From contig WOFQ01000001.1 of the NCBI GenBank assembly GCA_012184525.1, positions 372,001 to 436,000 of the forward strand: a stretch of DNA of 64,000 nucleotides. The letters are read 5' to 3'. The notes below the pieces were generated by a model. That model was not told where the DNA came from. It made no database searches and saw only the letters and a list, made by a program, of their open reading frames with translations. Shown here one piece after another: positions 21,761-34,045 of the stretch; within the stretch, counting starts at the first letter, position 1, and every line of letters starts with the position of its first letter. A program made the position numbers and the translations under genes. This DNA comes from Xenoacremonium recifei (lineage: Eukaryota; Ascomycota; Sordariomycetes; Hypocreales; Nectriaceae).

Positions 21761-23370
21761 ATGTTGAAGCTGCTCATACAAAGGCTCTGTCAAGAGCATG
21801 TTGTCTTTACTGTTCTCGTCGTCCTACTGCCCTTGTTTGGGCCGATCATAGAGCGATGGATCCGGAGATGGCGGATGATCCATGACCGAGGCTGTCAAGA
21901 TGCTCAAAGCAAGGCGTCTATCAAAGACCCAATTCTAGGGATCGATTTCCTATATGATGCTCTCTTTGGAAAGCCCCCAGAAAGACATCTCGAGAACAGT
22001 TTCAAGACCTTCCAGCGACTTGGGCTCACTTACATCGTAGACAGATGGACTTGGACGACGATCTATACTTGCGACTCACAGAATATTAGGCACATGCTTA
22101 CTTCTGGCTGCGAAAACTTCGACCTGCCCAAAATCCGCATCTCTTGCTTGGACAGCTTGTTTGGGAAGGGCATCTTCTCAATGACCGGCCATTCATGGAC
22201 GCAAAACCGAGCACTGCTTCGACAGGGGTTCAAGAAGAGAGACCAGTCGGCTTTTGTGGAAAGTCTGGAGCGCCATTTCAGTGTCTTTAAGAAGAGAATT
22301 CCCATTGACACCGAAGTTGACTTACACCCGCTCTTTTTGGGGCTGACTATGGACATTGCTACCGAATTCCTCCTCGGCCACTCAACCCGCATCCTCGACG
22401 CGACCGAAGACCACTCTCAGGAGCAACAATTTGTCGAAGACTACATCCTCTGTTCAACAGACTTTGTGCAACAGACGCAACTCGGCCCTCTGTCTGCTTT
22501 CAAGCCTAACAGAAAAGTGAAGCAAGCTAAGAAGAGAATGTTAAAATACGTCGACGACTTTATCCACACGGCTTTACAACTTCCGGCCTCTGAGGCACAA
22601 GAAACCAGTCTTCTCCATCATCTCGTGGCGACGACGGAAGATCATAGCGCGCTTAGGGCTCAGGTTCTACATATCCTGTTGGCAAGTCGCGACACAACCG
22701 CCGGGCTTCTCAGTAACTTATTCTTCGTCCTGGCCAAGCACCCACGCATTTACACCAAGCTACGAGAGGAAGTACTGCGAATATCTGGCGACAACGCACC
22801 GACAACAGCCCAGTTGAAGGAGATGACTTACTTAAAATGGTGCATCAATGAGTGTAAGCTCCCGCACCTCCTCTAGCATCATGTTTCATCCTACTGACTC
22901 TTCACAGCATTGAGGCTGCATCCTGTGATCCCCTCCAACGCCCGCGAGGCGCTGCGCGACACCACGCTGCCCCATGGCGGCGGCAAGGATGGCACAGCAC
23001 CGCTCTTCGTTCCCAAGGGCGTCATCGTCATCTACACCGTCTACGCCATGCATCGCACGGCAACGGTCTTTGGGGCCGACGCTGAAGAGTTTGTGCCTGA
23101 GCGATGGGCGGGCTTGCGGCCCGGCTGGAACTACTTGCCCTTCAATGGAGGCAACCGCACATGTCTTGGGCGTAAGTCGGCGTTACAACTACATAGGAAG
23201 GATGCTAACAAGGAACAGAACAGTATGCGCTGCTAGAGGCGTCGTATATCGTGGCGAGGATGGCGCAGACGTTTGAGACGCTGGAGTCGAGGGATGAGGA
23301 GGAGTGGGCGGAGTTGTATGCGCTGGCGATGTGTCCGAAGAATGGCACCAAGGTAGCTGTCACTGGTTGA
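21761..23370 (+). CDS. Cytochrome P450, CYP52-like
   Basis: The exons are 21761..22853, 22908..23171 and 23219..23370, totalling 1509 nt and 502 aa, normal for a microsomal P450. An N-terminal hydrophobic anchor (FTVLVVLLPLFGPII) is followed by basic residues. LFGKGIFSMTGHSW then RALLRQGF matches the alkane/fatty-acid hydroxylase type (CYP52 clan). The I-helix has LASRDTTAG, the K-helix ESLRLHP spans intron 1, and the heme loop is FNGGNRTCLGQQ, with the ligand Cys near 450 just before intron 2. CYP52-type enzymes usually oxidise the terminal carbon of fatty acids or alkanes in the ER. Adjacency to an acyl-activating A-T-C enzyme suggests an acyl substrate; that link is inference. Confidence 0.9.
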
Positions 23371-24558
23371 TGGCTTGCGTGTATTTAGTGTATGGGTGGC
23401 ATTTTGGCTGTCGCTATATGTGATGCACGGGTAATTGGGAATAGGATTAATGGAGTTGGCGAGGCAATGAATAGACAACCCTGTATTTCTACCATGGCGA
23501 TCGTGCCTGCATGCGAGATGTTGCAAAGAACCCGAGAATTGGCAAACATTGTATTTTTTGTAACGGATGCAATTGTCCCTGAATTGATAGATGTCACGTA
23601 GAAAAGCGTGTATAAGTCTGTGTGCATTAACGAGCAACTTGTAGATGCTATCCGACCTGATACCGAATAGGAAAGCTGGAAAGAAGAACATTCACGGCCT
23701 CATTACGTCCTGAAAGATACAAATCTAAGCTCTCAAAATTGTTGGCGCTTGGTAACTCATTTCAAGACATGAAGTGCCTACCCTCAGATAGCTTCAGTAA
23801 GTTTCGAGAACTCAGAAAATTGCGATGAGAACGACTCCATTGTGCTGCTTAGAGTCTCACTGCCCTCCCAGCTCAGTTTAAGTCTAGCTCCGGGTTCGGG
23901 GCGGTATCAGGCTTCCTCACAAACTGAAAGCTATGGCGTCCGGCTACGGTAGTGGAAAAGCCTGCTTACCGCTTGCCAGGGGCATCTCAGACCAACAGGA
24001 CGCACAACAATGCCCCGGAAAGCAGGAGTACCAAGAAGCCAAGTCATCACGGCACAAGCTGTCCGTCTCACTAATGCTTCCTCCCGTGTGAAACGTAACC
24101 TTCCAGCTCACGTCACGCCAGCCTCCTCACCGGGCTCCTGTGAAACACACTCGGTCGCGCCGTCGATGAGTTGCACGAGCGCTTGTTCAACCGTGTACAG
24201 AATCGCGGTGGTTCGGCGAGCCCGGAGGAGGGTGAGCACCGACGGAGATTGCAGAAGTGGTACTGCTGTATGACGGGGTAGGGGGTGAAGATTCCATGCC
24301 GGAGTGTTGGGTCCGGAGAAGGGTTGTGAACGTGTAAGATGGCACAGGAGTTGTCAAGTAGAATACAGCATGTACATTTCTCGATCCTATCGTACCAGTC
24401 GCTCAGCTATGGACATCCCCAATTCTCGTGGCTTTGTACAATCATTATCGTCACTCATAAATCACACCGCACTAGTAGTAGTAAGCATCAGCATCTTCAG
24501 CGAGTAAGACACCGTTCTGTTCTGTTCATCCAGCAAGTCAAAAGTGAAGCCAACCGCC
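23371..24558. other. Spacer between P450 and regulator, no gene seen
   Basis: This is the convergent 3' region of the P450 (plus) and the regulator (minus). Small frames on both strands (for example 24010..24273) are arginine- and serine-rich without motifs. Nothing is supported. Confidence 0.5.
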
Positions 24559-26514
24559 TCATACAATCAAGAAGTTAAAGTCGGGGTCCCGCAGCGTCTG
24601 CAGCCAGCTCTTGGTCAGCTTGCCCTCGGCCTCGAGCGCCCACAGCGCCTGCAGCGTCTCCATGGCCGAGTACAAGTAGCCCCAGGGGCAGATCAGGGCG
24701 AGTTGGCGCAGACGGTTCATGACCCAAGCCTGGCGCTCGGGCGTGCGCGCGCTGGCGCCGAAGATGAAGGTCGGCCAGGCCGTGGCCTTGAAGTTGGGGT
24801 CAGCCGGTGGAATGCTCTCGAGGCTGTGCAGGAAGTCCTCGTGAAGCACCTCGACTACCTCGTCGCCCAGCCAGCCGTGCAGCGCGGGAACGGCCTGCAG
24901 GATGTACAGACAGGCGGCCAGACGATGTGCTGAGCCGGCGCGGAAGCGGCTGCCCACGGAGGTGTGGCTCAGGGCTGGGATGTCGCGTACCTGGCGTGCC
25001 CATTCCAGGATGTCGACGGCCTGGGCGCGCTGGAGGAGGGCGGCGCCGGCGGAGAGCAGCATAGATTCCGTCAGGCCGTCGGCGGCCGTCTGGTGCGACA
25101 CTTGCGAGGCCAGCAGGAGGATCTCCAGCACTTCGGGCGGGCAGCAATAGTAGCTGTTGGCGGTCTTCTCCAGGATGGACAGCGTATGGCACGACTGGAA
25201 GTAGGTCTGCAGGTCAGGGGCAGCAGCGTGGAACGCCGAACTGAGGATGTAGTAGCTATTCCGGTCAGTGTCACGCATTCGGAGTGAGTGAGTGCCTGTC
25301 AACTTACACGAGGCAGTCCGACATGATGTAGTTGCGCAGCGTCTCGTCGGCGGACTTCAGGGGCTCGATCATGCTCATGATGCGGCCGGCGCCCTCGAGA
25401 TGGGCCTTCCAGCCGGTCTTGCCCGACTCGATGAGCTCGATGTTGACGAGGAACAGGGCGGCCGCCAGCAGCACATCCCCGTCGATGGTGTCGATCGAGT
25501 CCACGGCGGCGGGCATCATCTGCAGAGCATTCTGCTTGGCCACCAGGGCGTCCATGAGCCAAGGCCCGGGGGCCATCTTGCCGGTCAGCGCGCGCGACTG
25601 GTTGCACATGTGCGCGGCGGCCGTGGCGATGATGACCTGCTGTAAGATGGGATGCACGGGGGTCAGGGGCAGCAGGTCTCGGAAGGCGTTGCGATCAGGC
25701 ACATCGGTGGCGACCAGGTCGGGACAGACACGGGTCGAGACTGTGGCTGGTCAGCTCAACTCATGGGTTATGATTATCACGACAGAACAGGGACAATGAG
25801 CGTACAGTAAGCGAGGTATTGCCTGTGGGAATACTTCATGTCTTGGTAGAGGGGGTCCACGAGGACCCAGTGCGGTGTGAGGTCGAAGCCGGCCCCTGAG
25901 CCTGAACGACGGGAGCGGGCATGACGGGAAGGTGCACGAACGAGGCGGGATTCTGAGGCATCACGGGTGACCAGGGGCGCGTCTTCATCGGGGGGTGAGC
26001 CTGATTGAGAGCGTTCAGTGAGAGTGTCTGAGGGCGTCTCATCGGCCTCCTGAGACGGCGGCTGGCCCCGCGACTGAGACTCCTCCTCCTCGCCCTCGCC
26101 CTGCAGATCGTCCGAGTCCGACTCCTCCTGTAAGTCTACCCGCTTATACAGCGAGGCGCTGGACGTCCGGCCCGCCAGCTTCCCCCGGGAGGCTACGGCG
26201 CCGGTCCATAGGAACAGCTGGCCGTAGCCCAGACACTCGGTGCCGTGGGACGCGCACTTGGAACAGTGCGGGAACGAGCGGTCGCACCGGAGCCGGCGGC
26301 GGCGGCAGTTGTGGCAGGGCTTGCTGGCGCTGGGCCCTTCAGAGCCCGGCTTGGGGGCCTTTTTGCGCCGTGTCCGGGTTTTGGTCTTGGGCTTGGTCTT
26401 CTTGGTGGTGTTAGAGGTGATAGTGATAGGCTTGCCTGAAGCGCTGGCGCTCGCCGCTGCGGGAGCCATGGCGTTATTGCTGACGGCAGAGGGGCCTGGT
26501 GTCGCTGCTGCCAT
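24559..26514 (-). CDS. Zn2Cys6 transcription factor, Acr-2-like (Fungal_trans_2)
   Basis: Minus-strand exons are 26514..25806, 25740..25308 and 25255..24559, totalling 1839 nt and 612 aa. The ATG at 26514 is the first in frame. A Lys/Arg-rich segment precedes the binuclear zinc cluster CHNCRRRRLRCDRSFPHC plus CASHGTEC (about residues 67-94). An acidic Glu/Ser linker follows, then FSTRVCPDLVATD spanning intron 1, and a helical regulatory domain to the end. The family known from the Neurospora acriflavine-sensitivity protein ACR-2 has this layout. It is a nuclear DNA-binding regulator and could control the neighbouring A-T-C and P450 genes. Proximity is the only evidence for that; I looked for no specific target motif. 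Confidence 0.88.
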
Positions 26515-27812
26515 TCTTTGGCCGCTTTCAGCACGCAACTCGAACGATGAGGGTTTCTGGATGTCTCTTCATTGCCCCGGATGAGTTTGGTGGTTGGCGG
26601 TGATATATGGATATATGGAGCTTTCCAGCTGAATCTCCTCCAGTGGCGGCCGGGCGGGGCAGATAAGTTTTTGAACTCCGCTAAACTCAAAGGGGCAGCC
26701 AAGACGCATTTTTTGGCCACCCTCCAGCCTACCCTACACAGCCTTCGCCCGAAAACCTGGCTTTTGACCTCTTCAACTACTATAGCCCAATGAACGCACA
26801 GATAAGAACCGTGGATATCCGGCGAGATCATGGGCGAAGCTGGGAATTTTGCCTCAACTCGGTAGGCGCAGTCAAAGCTTCGATAGCCGCGCTGGCGAGG
26901 CAGTCATCTCAAGAGTGGGATGAAACGCCTTATCACCGAAGAACTGACATGTTGCCGATGTTTCCGGCATCTAACGCGGTCCAGACTGTTGGCTCTATCA
27001 CCTCACCTCCGTCGAGGGCAAGATAGGTAATTACACAAAGGAGGCTGCGGGAAATGGGAGCAGGTTTAGGGGATGAGGATAAGATCAAACCGTCCGAAAG
27101 CCTCCAGGTGTCAACAGTCTCGGGTAAGTCATTGAGTGAATGCAGTCCTCTGAACAACACAGCATCTCACTATCACGGTTAAAGGAGGCGGATAAACGGA
27201 TAAGAACCGAGCGATAAATTCTCACCCACCCCTATCAAATCATCAAACATCGCACCCAATCTCATCCCTTAGAAGTAGACAAACGGATTGAACCAATTCG
27301 TTAAACATTGTCGTAAAACTGAGCATCATATCGTCGTCCCAGATAGAAGATATCTACCCCAGTGTCTCCCCCATAAGAATACTTGCGGTCTTCCCCGAAT
27401 GAATGGTAGCTTAGCTAAGACTACTGTCAAGACTGCTAAATTGATCCTTTGCATTCTGTGCGCAGCCGAGAACAGCCTTGATGATGCCCATCGCTTAAAT
27501 GTCGACGCCACTCTCAAGTGTCAACAGAGCGACGATGGGCGCCGTAAGGAGTGCCCCAGACAGCAATCCATCCACCTCGAGGGAACTTAGTAGTTCCTAA
27601 CGTGCTTCGCCGCACTATCCACCAGTGTCAGTGCAGGTCAATGCTTAGCCGGGCATGATGATTGCTTACATCCTGGAGCGCAACACAGATGTCATGTTGC
27701 TCGTTGGCATCACATCCTCATGCTTTTCCATCATGGGACGGAAAGCCTCAGCCCGCGCCTTTTTAGACTTCTTCGGGATAGTTGGGCTGCTACAACCAGT
27801 CAGTTATGCGCG
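26515..27812. other. Promoter of the regulator and gene-poor spacer
   Basis: No gene is supported. The first few hundred bases are upstream of the minus-strand regulator. The remainder has only short frames without signal sequences, motifs or splice partners. Confidence 0.5.
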
Positions 27813-28022
27813 CTATGGGAATCGCAGGTTTCCTGACTTGATAGGCGCGCTTTGGACGATGTGCGTCGCGCTCGTCGCGCTGTGCTTGTCGCCGATTTCA
27901 CCCTCAATAGTCTCGGTGATGTTCTTGATGGTGCCAATGATGACCTCGCCCGGGCCCAGAATGGCCTGGACCGACGCGGCCGAGAGGGCGATGGTGAACA
28001 GGGCGAGGACGTTGAACTGCAT
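27813..28022 (-). CDS. Small predicted secreted protein (69 aa)
   Basis: The frame from ATG at 28022 encodes 69 aa. Residues 1-20 (MQFNVLALFTIALSAASVQA) are a textbook signal peptide with an Ala-x-Ala cleavage site. The mature part (ILGPGEVIIGTIKNITETIE and onward) has no cysteines. A longer in-frame start at 28103 would bury the signal, so the internal ATG is preferred. A downstream intron could extend the protein; none is clear. No family is recognised. The signal peptide is the main evidence for a real gene. Confidence 0.45.
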   Translation of the reverse strand: MQFNVLALFTIALSAASVQAILGPGEVIIGTIKNITETIEGEIGDKHSATSATHIVQSAPIKSGNLRFP

Positions 28023-31000
28023 GTTGGCGAGTGTAAAGGGGTTGAGCTGGGAGTGGACCTTGATAGATGATACTTCAAACAACGAATGGATGTGGGATTC
28101 CAAGCACGCAATATACTTATCAGGGTGGGCTTTCGTCCTTCTTTATAGAGATTGCATTTCGCTGAGCGTCCGGCTCGTCGCCCGCTCAAACACTCTGCGT
28201 TCCCCAGGTTCTGCCGGATAGCATGCCTACGCGCCCGACGGCGATCGAATATCTGCAGCACGGATCGTCGGCAGGGCCTGAAGATCACTAGCAGGGAGAT
28301 ATGTTTCTCCAGCCTCGCGTCGAACTATTCCTCGGAATGGCTGATTGTTCTCGAGCCTTGTTACAAGGGAAGAGAGACGGTGGCTGCGGATGAATCAGGA
28401 AGAGGGAAGTCTCACTGCCATCACAATATGGCTTGGCTCACGTTGACATCACCAAGAAGATGCATTGCTTGGGAGAGACCTCCGGGCCGTGTTTTGCTGG
28501 CGGTTGAGTTGTGAGAACCTCATTCCACGGGTGTCTGAGACATCACGGCACATCCTCGAGATCGACAACCCTCACAAGGGAGGCAGGCCGGGTTCCGTTG
28601 AAGAAGCTTCTTCAATCTAAAGGGCGTACCGGAATATTTCTGCAACTTTATTTTCTGACCACTTTTATCCTCAATCGACTCAGACGGGCATCCCTCATCA
28701 ATCTACGTTGGTGTTCTAGTTAAAGTACACCACAAGTGAGCATCAGCCCTCGCAACATGAACATCAAAACCTTCATACGATACGAGCTTATCTGCCCAGA
28801 CACTGACTGGTATGCCGTGTCTAGGTGTCCAGCGACGAGCCGTGAGCCGCGAGCTGTCGACCGGCCGAGCTCCCGACTTCCGTTTGCCGTGTCTCGAGCT
28901 CCCGGCAATGAGGCACCGAGCATTCTAACTCATGAAGATCTCATATTTGTGAGCGACCATGACTAGAATAAGCCCGAGTTACTGCCATGTTTCCTCCTGT
29001 CGCGTTTTTCGTGAAGGCTGCGGACGAAATGCTGAGTTCAGGCACAATGCGCACCCAAGAGGGATAACCACTTCTCTTGGCAAATGCTTAAGTGCTGAAA
29101 TAAGCATGTCGCAATCATCGGGCTCTCGGAAGTCAAAGTCGTATTTAATTCACAGTATTGTGCTCACCTCGAGTTCATTAACGGTATTTGTGTGTGGTAG
29201 TTTTGCCTTGATTACTGGGACAAATAACGAGGTCAACCCGCCCAACCACTGCTCGCACGACTCTTAGCATCAAGGGCTACAATTATATCTAGTATGAAAA
29301 CTATTCCAAGGGTCCATCCTACTTGATTAGCCATTATGTATTGACTTGAAATCTCCAAATAATGTCTGAATCCTGTGAACAAGTGCCTGATCCATTCACT
29401 TCATTCGCGGAGGCCTCCTATCATGTGTCAATAATCAGAGACTTTCGTTCATGTTTTAGCGTGCATGTCTTTGGATATCTCTACTTTCGATATATGGTCC
29501 TCGATTTTGGCGAAATCTGCTACACTTCATGGTTGTGGATGCTTTGGCACATTTCGTCGTTCATGTGAAGCGCACACACACACATGGCGAAACCCGGACT
29601 ACCAACGTACAGCAGGGTGTAACGAAGGGTCTCAAGCAAGTTATTTTTCAGCAAGGCTGTGGAGCAAAGCCAGTGAATGAAACAGACTGACCGCTTCATT
29701 GCGTGGACGTTTGTGGAGGAGTGTTGTGTGTTGAGTCTAGATGTTGTGACAATACCCTACCCTATCTCCCCACCACAGCGCGGAATAGTAAGGCTTGTTC
29801 AGCTAAATGTAATAATTAATTGGCCATAACCCTGACGAAACTGCAGCTGTGTCATTAGCGTTGCAATGATAGATCCAGAGTCCACAGTGACAGTCTGCAG
29901 CATTATCCTGCCGTGACCGCCGGGGCCACTGACCCGAGACAGCATCAACAGCGTCAACAATGCCGAACCTCCACGCAACTCATCTCCCCTTAATATTCCC
30001 AACCCAGCAACGCATACCGCCTCTTCCCGGCTCCAGCCCGGAAGCCCCCAATAGGAGCCTCTCCATATGCCTCGTCCCGCCGCGATCTCCCACGTATCAT
30101 CTCGGCTCTGCAGCTCTGCATCTCACTAGAATTAGATCGATCGCAAAGCCGCGCGCCGCCGTGACCGCCTACCCTGGAGTTTCGCGGGCGGTGCCGGGGG
30201 GCTTGAACTAGCCGCGGGCCGGGTCCAGGATGCGTTGGCTAGTGACGGCGAGGCGTCGATGACATCGGGAGTCTGGGTGGGATCACGGGGCACCGTTTCG
30301 CACCAAGGTGAAACTCGACGATCACTCTCTCTTGCGTGAATTTTAGCTTGAGAATGGACTGCCGTGGTTCATGCGATGAGTCAAGCTTCTGGGCCGAGGT
30401 CGGGATACAGTGAGTGGGAGGGATAGAGGGATCTTGGGACATGGTCAAACATCGGAGACTCCGTTGCGATGGAGGGCTGCTTCACATGCTTTTGGTGTGC
30501 GCGCCGTCACTAAAACGATGCCCGTGTGACTGCCTGCAACGTCGATCTCGAAACTGGTGCGTGTGCAGTGAGTGAATGCTGTCTCGCTCAGCCCTGAGCA
30601 GGAGAGCTAGACTGACAAACTGACTGCCACCCGCTGGAATGCACTCAACTCCTCTCCTGTCGGCTGTTCATCCTCCGCGCGGTGGGCGTCCCACTTGATG
30701 TTCGACACGTGGGGATACAGGGTCGAGTTATACATGGAGTTGTGATTGTGCATGAACGAGATGCCATGAAGTGAGCTGAGCGAGGCGAGAGATGTGCGTC
30801 TGTCCGAGAATGGGTTTTCATGCTGTGACAATGGCCAAATGCATCGAGTCGCTCGCCTGCCATCTGCTCACTTGAGATTGCCAATCTGAGGTCTTGTGAA
30901 AGTTATGACATGGCTATCCCAGCGGCCGAGCCCTTGGACACGGGCCGTGGTCCCGCAGCAAAGCCAAGCCTTGAGAGAGTCTCTGTGACTGATTTATGCT

Positions 31001-33037
31001 GTGTGTGCTCGTGGGGAGTCTAGCTGAATCTTCGATAGCCTGCCCTCCATCGTGACCCGGTCCCTGGCGGTCCTCCATGTTGGGCTGACTGATCACCACC
31101 GGCCAGCCCATCATTGTCGTGCAGCGGCAGCGGCAGCATCTCGAGGATCCCGCGGCCTGTCGACCCTGCAGAAGCCTCGTGTCGCCGGGAAACAACAACA
31201 GAAGCAACGACAGCTGGCTGAGTTTTCACATGTTCTCGACCAGGCGTCTGTCTCTCCTCAGCAGCGTCCGTGGCCAGCTGGTGCGGCGTTGCGGCGATCC
31301 CCCAGCTCCTAGTTTCAGCGCCTGGTGCGCGGTTAACAGCGATTGGACACGCGATCGATGTGACCTCACAGAGCGTCCATGGCATGTGAAAGAGCCTCTG
31401 TGCACGTAATAGTTCGTCCTGGGCGTCAAATGACAGGCCGACGGGTAGGACAGCGCCGCCATCATATGACAGCTGTGCGCCCAGCACACACGCAAGCCGG
31501 TGATGCTCTCGCGTCGACTAGACCTCGAGCATAAAGGTATTAAAGCCTGGCTCCTCCCAGCTGCATACAATCTGCAAAGCCCTGTTTGACCCTCCCCAGT
31601 CTCTCTTATCTGGCCCCCCCTCATCGCTTCTGTCAAAACTCCCGCCCCCATTGCCGGTGACGGAAACCCCCAAGCAGCGCCGGGAACTTACAGCGACATC
31701 GGACGAGTTAGCTGGACGCAGCATTCGCTAGTTGGCGGCGAGCGCATGCACGCTGGGCTCTAACGGCGACTTATACCACCCTCCGGCTCCTCCAACAGGA
31801 ACAAGATCGCCTCCCGGGTGGCAGACAACCTGCAGCGTCGCAGTTGATCGGAATACTAAAGAGGGCCTGCTGCACGGAACCTTGTTCTTATTCCCGACTG
31901 AGTTGTTCGCTTGCTGCGTTGGTGCCAGGAACACGCCACACGCCACCAGACTGGAGGGGCTTCAGCTATTTGACCGGAGGAGACTCACTGACGACGACGA
32001 CGACGACGACGACGTCTCTCGGCCCGTCTTTCGTGATTGACTTTATTCTCGCTCGTTTGCATCTCTGCTTGTCACTCTGTGGGTTCTCTCAGTCAGCACT
32101 CAAAAGCCAGCCTCCGTCAACGGCTGCATAACCACCGCAACCAAACCCAAATTATTGGCTTGTTGCTAAGCTTAAAGCCAAGAAGCGGGGGCGGGAATAG
32201 CCTCGTCTTGTTCCTGACTTTGACGGAACGACATACTCCGTCACCACCTGAAGTGGTTGACACCAAGACCAGGCCGACCAGACACTATCCGCAACGTGCA
32301 TAAGACCACGAGAGCAACCTGGCAGAAAACCATCTCCATTCTCCTCTCCAGACTCCATCCCGGCTGCTCTATCCACTGTCGGGGCTGCTTCACCGCCCAA
32401 TCACCCCGGTCTCATAAGTCACGTCTCAACCCCGGTCCGGTGAACGCTTTTCGACCTGTTCTTTATTCCCTCTTTTCTGGAGCTGCGCCTCGCCCGGGGT
32501 CATTTCACTCAGCGCCCCCAAACAGAGCTATCGTGACTGGTCCCCTGCTGGGCGGTGGTTCTTCTTGGTCTTGGTCCCCCTACTAGTTCCAGCCACTCGC
32601 CCCCTCCCACGAGACAAGCTCCAACCACTCCAGTTGGCATAATAAGAGGCCTGCAGACCGCAACTTCTGCCATCCCCCGGCCGAGACCGACAAGCGAGCT
32701 GCTTCTCTCTTTCTTTCCCCTCACCGCGTTCGTTGCTTATCGAGCTGCTGGAGTCGGGGGGAAATTAAACGTCGTCTGTGTGTTTTCAATTCTCCTCTCC
32801 TGGTCATTAACTGGGGTATGGGCTTGTTGTTATAATCGAGAAGTGCTGCTACGAACGGACGGCATTCGCAAACAACACCCAGCGTCGAAGACTGTGGTCT
32901 GCTGTTGGGGGTGGCTCGCATCACAACCAACTCACTTCAGACTGATTATTTGTCTCGACAACTGCCCGACACTCACCAGAAACATCACCCGCATTTCTTT
33001 TCTTTTTATTTGTTCTTGACCGTCGAATGTACCCGCA
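28023..33037. other. Five-kilobase gene-poor region
   Basis: I see no supported gene in this stretch, the longest without one in the window. Frames on the minus strand between 31020 and 31724 and on the plus strand between 31732 and 32131 are low-complexity or overlap in several frames. The last 600-900 nt (from about 32150, C/T-rich then A/T-rich) are probably the promoter and long 5' leader of the gene at 33038. A (GAC)8 microsatellite lies at 31990..32013. Confidence 0.45.
31990..32013 (+). repeat. (GAC)8 microsatellite
   Basis: Eight perfect tandem copies of GAC, embedded in non-coding sequence. It would encode poly-Asp in one frame, but no gene model uses it. Confidence 0.9.
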
Positions 33038-34045
33038 ATGGATGAGCGATCTCCCTCTAGGGCGTCTGGGACGACCTACCACAGCTTCAACGACAGTGAG
33101 CTCTATGAGCCGCCGTCGCCTCCTCGTCCGCCTGTAACCTACGATGCGAAGACGCTGGCGCAGTTGGAGATGCTCCAGCACGAACAGCAACGCCAGATTC
33201 TAAGACAACAGCAGCTGTTATTACAGAAGCAGCAGCAGGAGGAAAACGAACAGCTGCCGCAACAGCATCATGACCACCCAACTAAGGAGATGCGTCGATC
33301 CTCCTCGGCCACCCGCATGCAGCGCCAGGACTCGGGCTACGAGTCCATCTCACCGGCCCGCCGATCCTCAACCTCCAACCGCCCAACGCCTGTCCGCCGT
33401 TCCTCCAACGCATCGTCCACTGGCGGCAACGGCACCTCATCCCGTCCCCGGACTCGTCCATCCATTCGCCGAGCTGCCAGGTCGCATGCTGCGGCAGTCA
33501 GCACGGCTTTCACCTCCGGAGCCCGGAGCAGCAACCAATCGCTGCACCTCGTCCGCACCAGCAACTCCGGCAGCACGCCCATGACCTTCTTCCACTTCCC
33601 GTCGCCGGACCCCCCGATCCAGCTGGCTGCCCCGGACCCGGAACCCGTCGAACGGCTTGCTCCTACGCCTGCACCCTCGCCGCCACCACAGACTACGCAC
33701 TACTGGACCAGTGACCGTACACGACGACTTGAGTACGCAGCTATCGACGCGGCAACGCGAGGTGTTAAGGGCTGGATCTTACGACATCTTGTGCCAGATT
33801 GCTTCGTGCCGCGCGAGAACCGCCATGTGAGCTTCGACGATGACTCGGGCAGCGTGCGAAGGTACCGACTGGAGTTGGAGGATGACATGACGGAGCGAGG
33901 GGTTGAGAAGGTGAACATTGCTCCAGCGGCTGCTGCGGAAGTGCCTCGACGGCGACGGAGAGGATGGCGTTTCTGGAGACGTCGTAAGAGCGAGACAACT
34001 GAGATTGATCTGGGTGGCCAGGGGATGGGGGCTGAGGCTTTCTGA
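33038..34045 (+). CDS. Disordered Gln/Ser/Arg-rich protein with a short conserved-looking block
   Basis: Single exon, 335 aa. Residues 40-80 form a Gln-rich helix-prone segment (LEMLQHEQQRQILRQQQLLL), followed by Ser/Arg/Thr-rich disorder containing QDSGYESISP, a probable phosphorylation site. From about residue 230 there is a structured-looking block: DRTRRLEYAAIDAATRGVKG, WILRHLVPDCFVP and HVSFDDD. The end is strongly basic and Trp-rich (RRRRRGWRFWRRRK), which could act as a nuclear signal or a membrane-binding patch. I recognise no named family. The single long frame, its start after a long pyrimidine-rich leader and the coherent C-terminal block support a real gene. Confidence 0.75.
   Translation: MDERSPSRASGTTYHSFNDSELYEPPSPPRPPVTYDAKTLAQLEMLQHEQQRQILRQQQLLLQKQQQEENEQLPQQHHDHPTKEMRRSSSATRMQRQDSGYESISPARRSSTSNRPTPVRRSSNASSTGGNGTSSRPRTRPSIRRAARSHAAAVSTAFTSGARSSNQSLHLVRTSNSGSTPMTFFHFPSPDPPIQLAAPDPEPVERLAPTPAPSPPPQTTHYWTSDRTRRLEYAAIDAATRGVKGWILRHLVPDCFVPRENRHVSFDDDSGSVRRYRLELEDDMTERGVEKVNIAPAAAAEVPRRRRRGWRFWRRRKSETTEIDLGGQGMGAEAF

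Noticed and set aside
23233..23691. Minus-strand frame of 152 codons over the P450 3' end
   Set aside because: Half overlaps the last P450 exon in antisense; His/Leu/Arg-rich composition without motif.
31020..31724. Overlapping minus-strand frames in the gene-poor region
   Set aside because: Two or three frames are open over the same bases with no motif, splice sites or start context.
31980..32020. Aspartate-rich coding repeat at the GAC microsatellite
   Set aside because: The surrounding frame has no start context or neighbours; treated as a simple repeat only.
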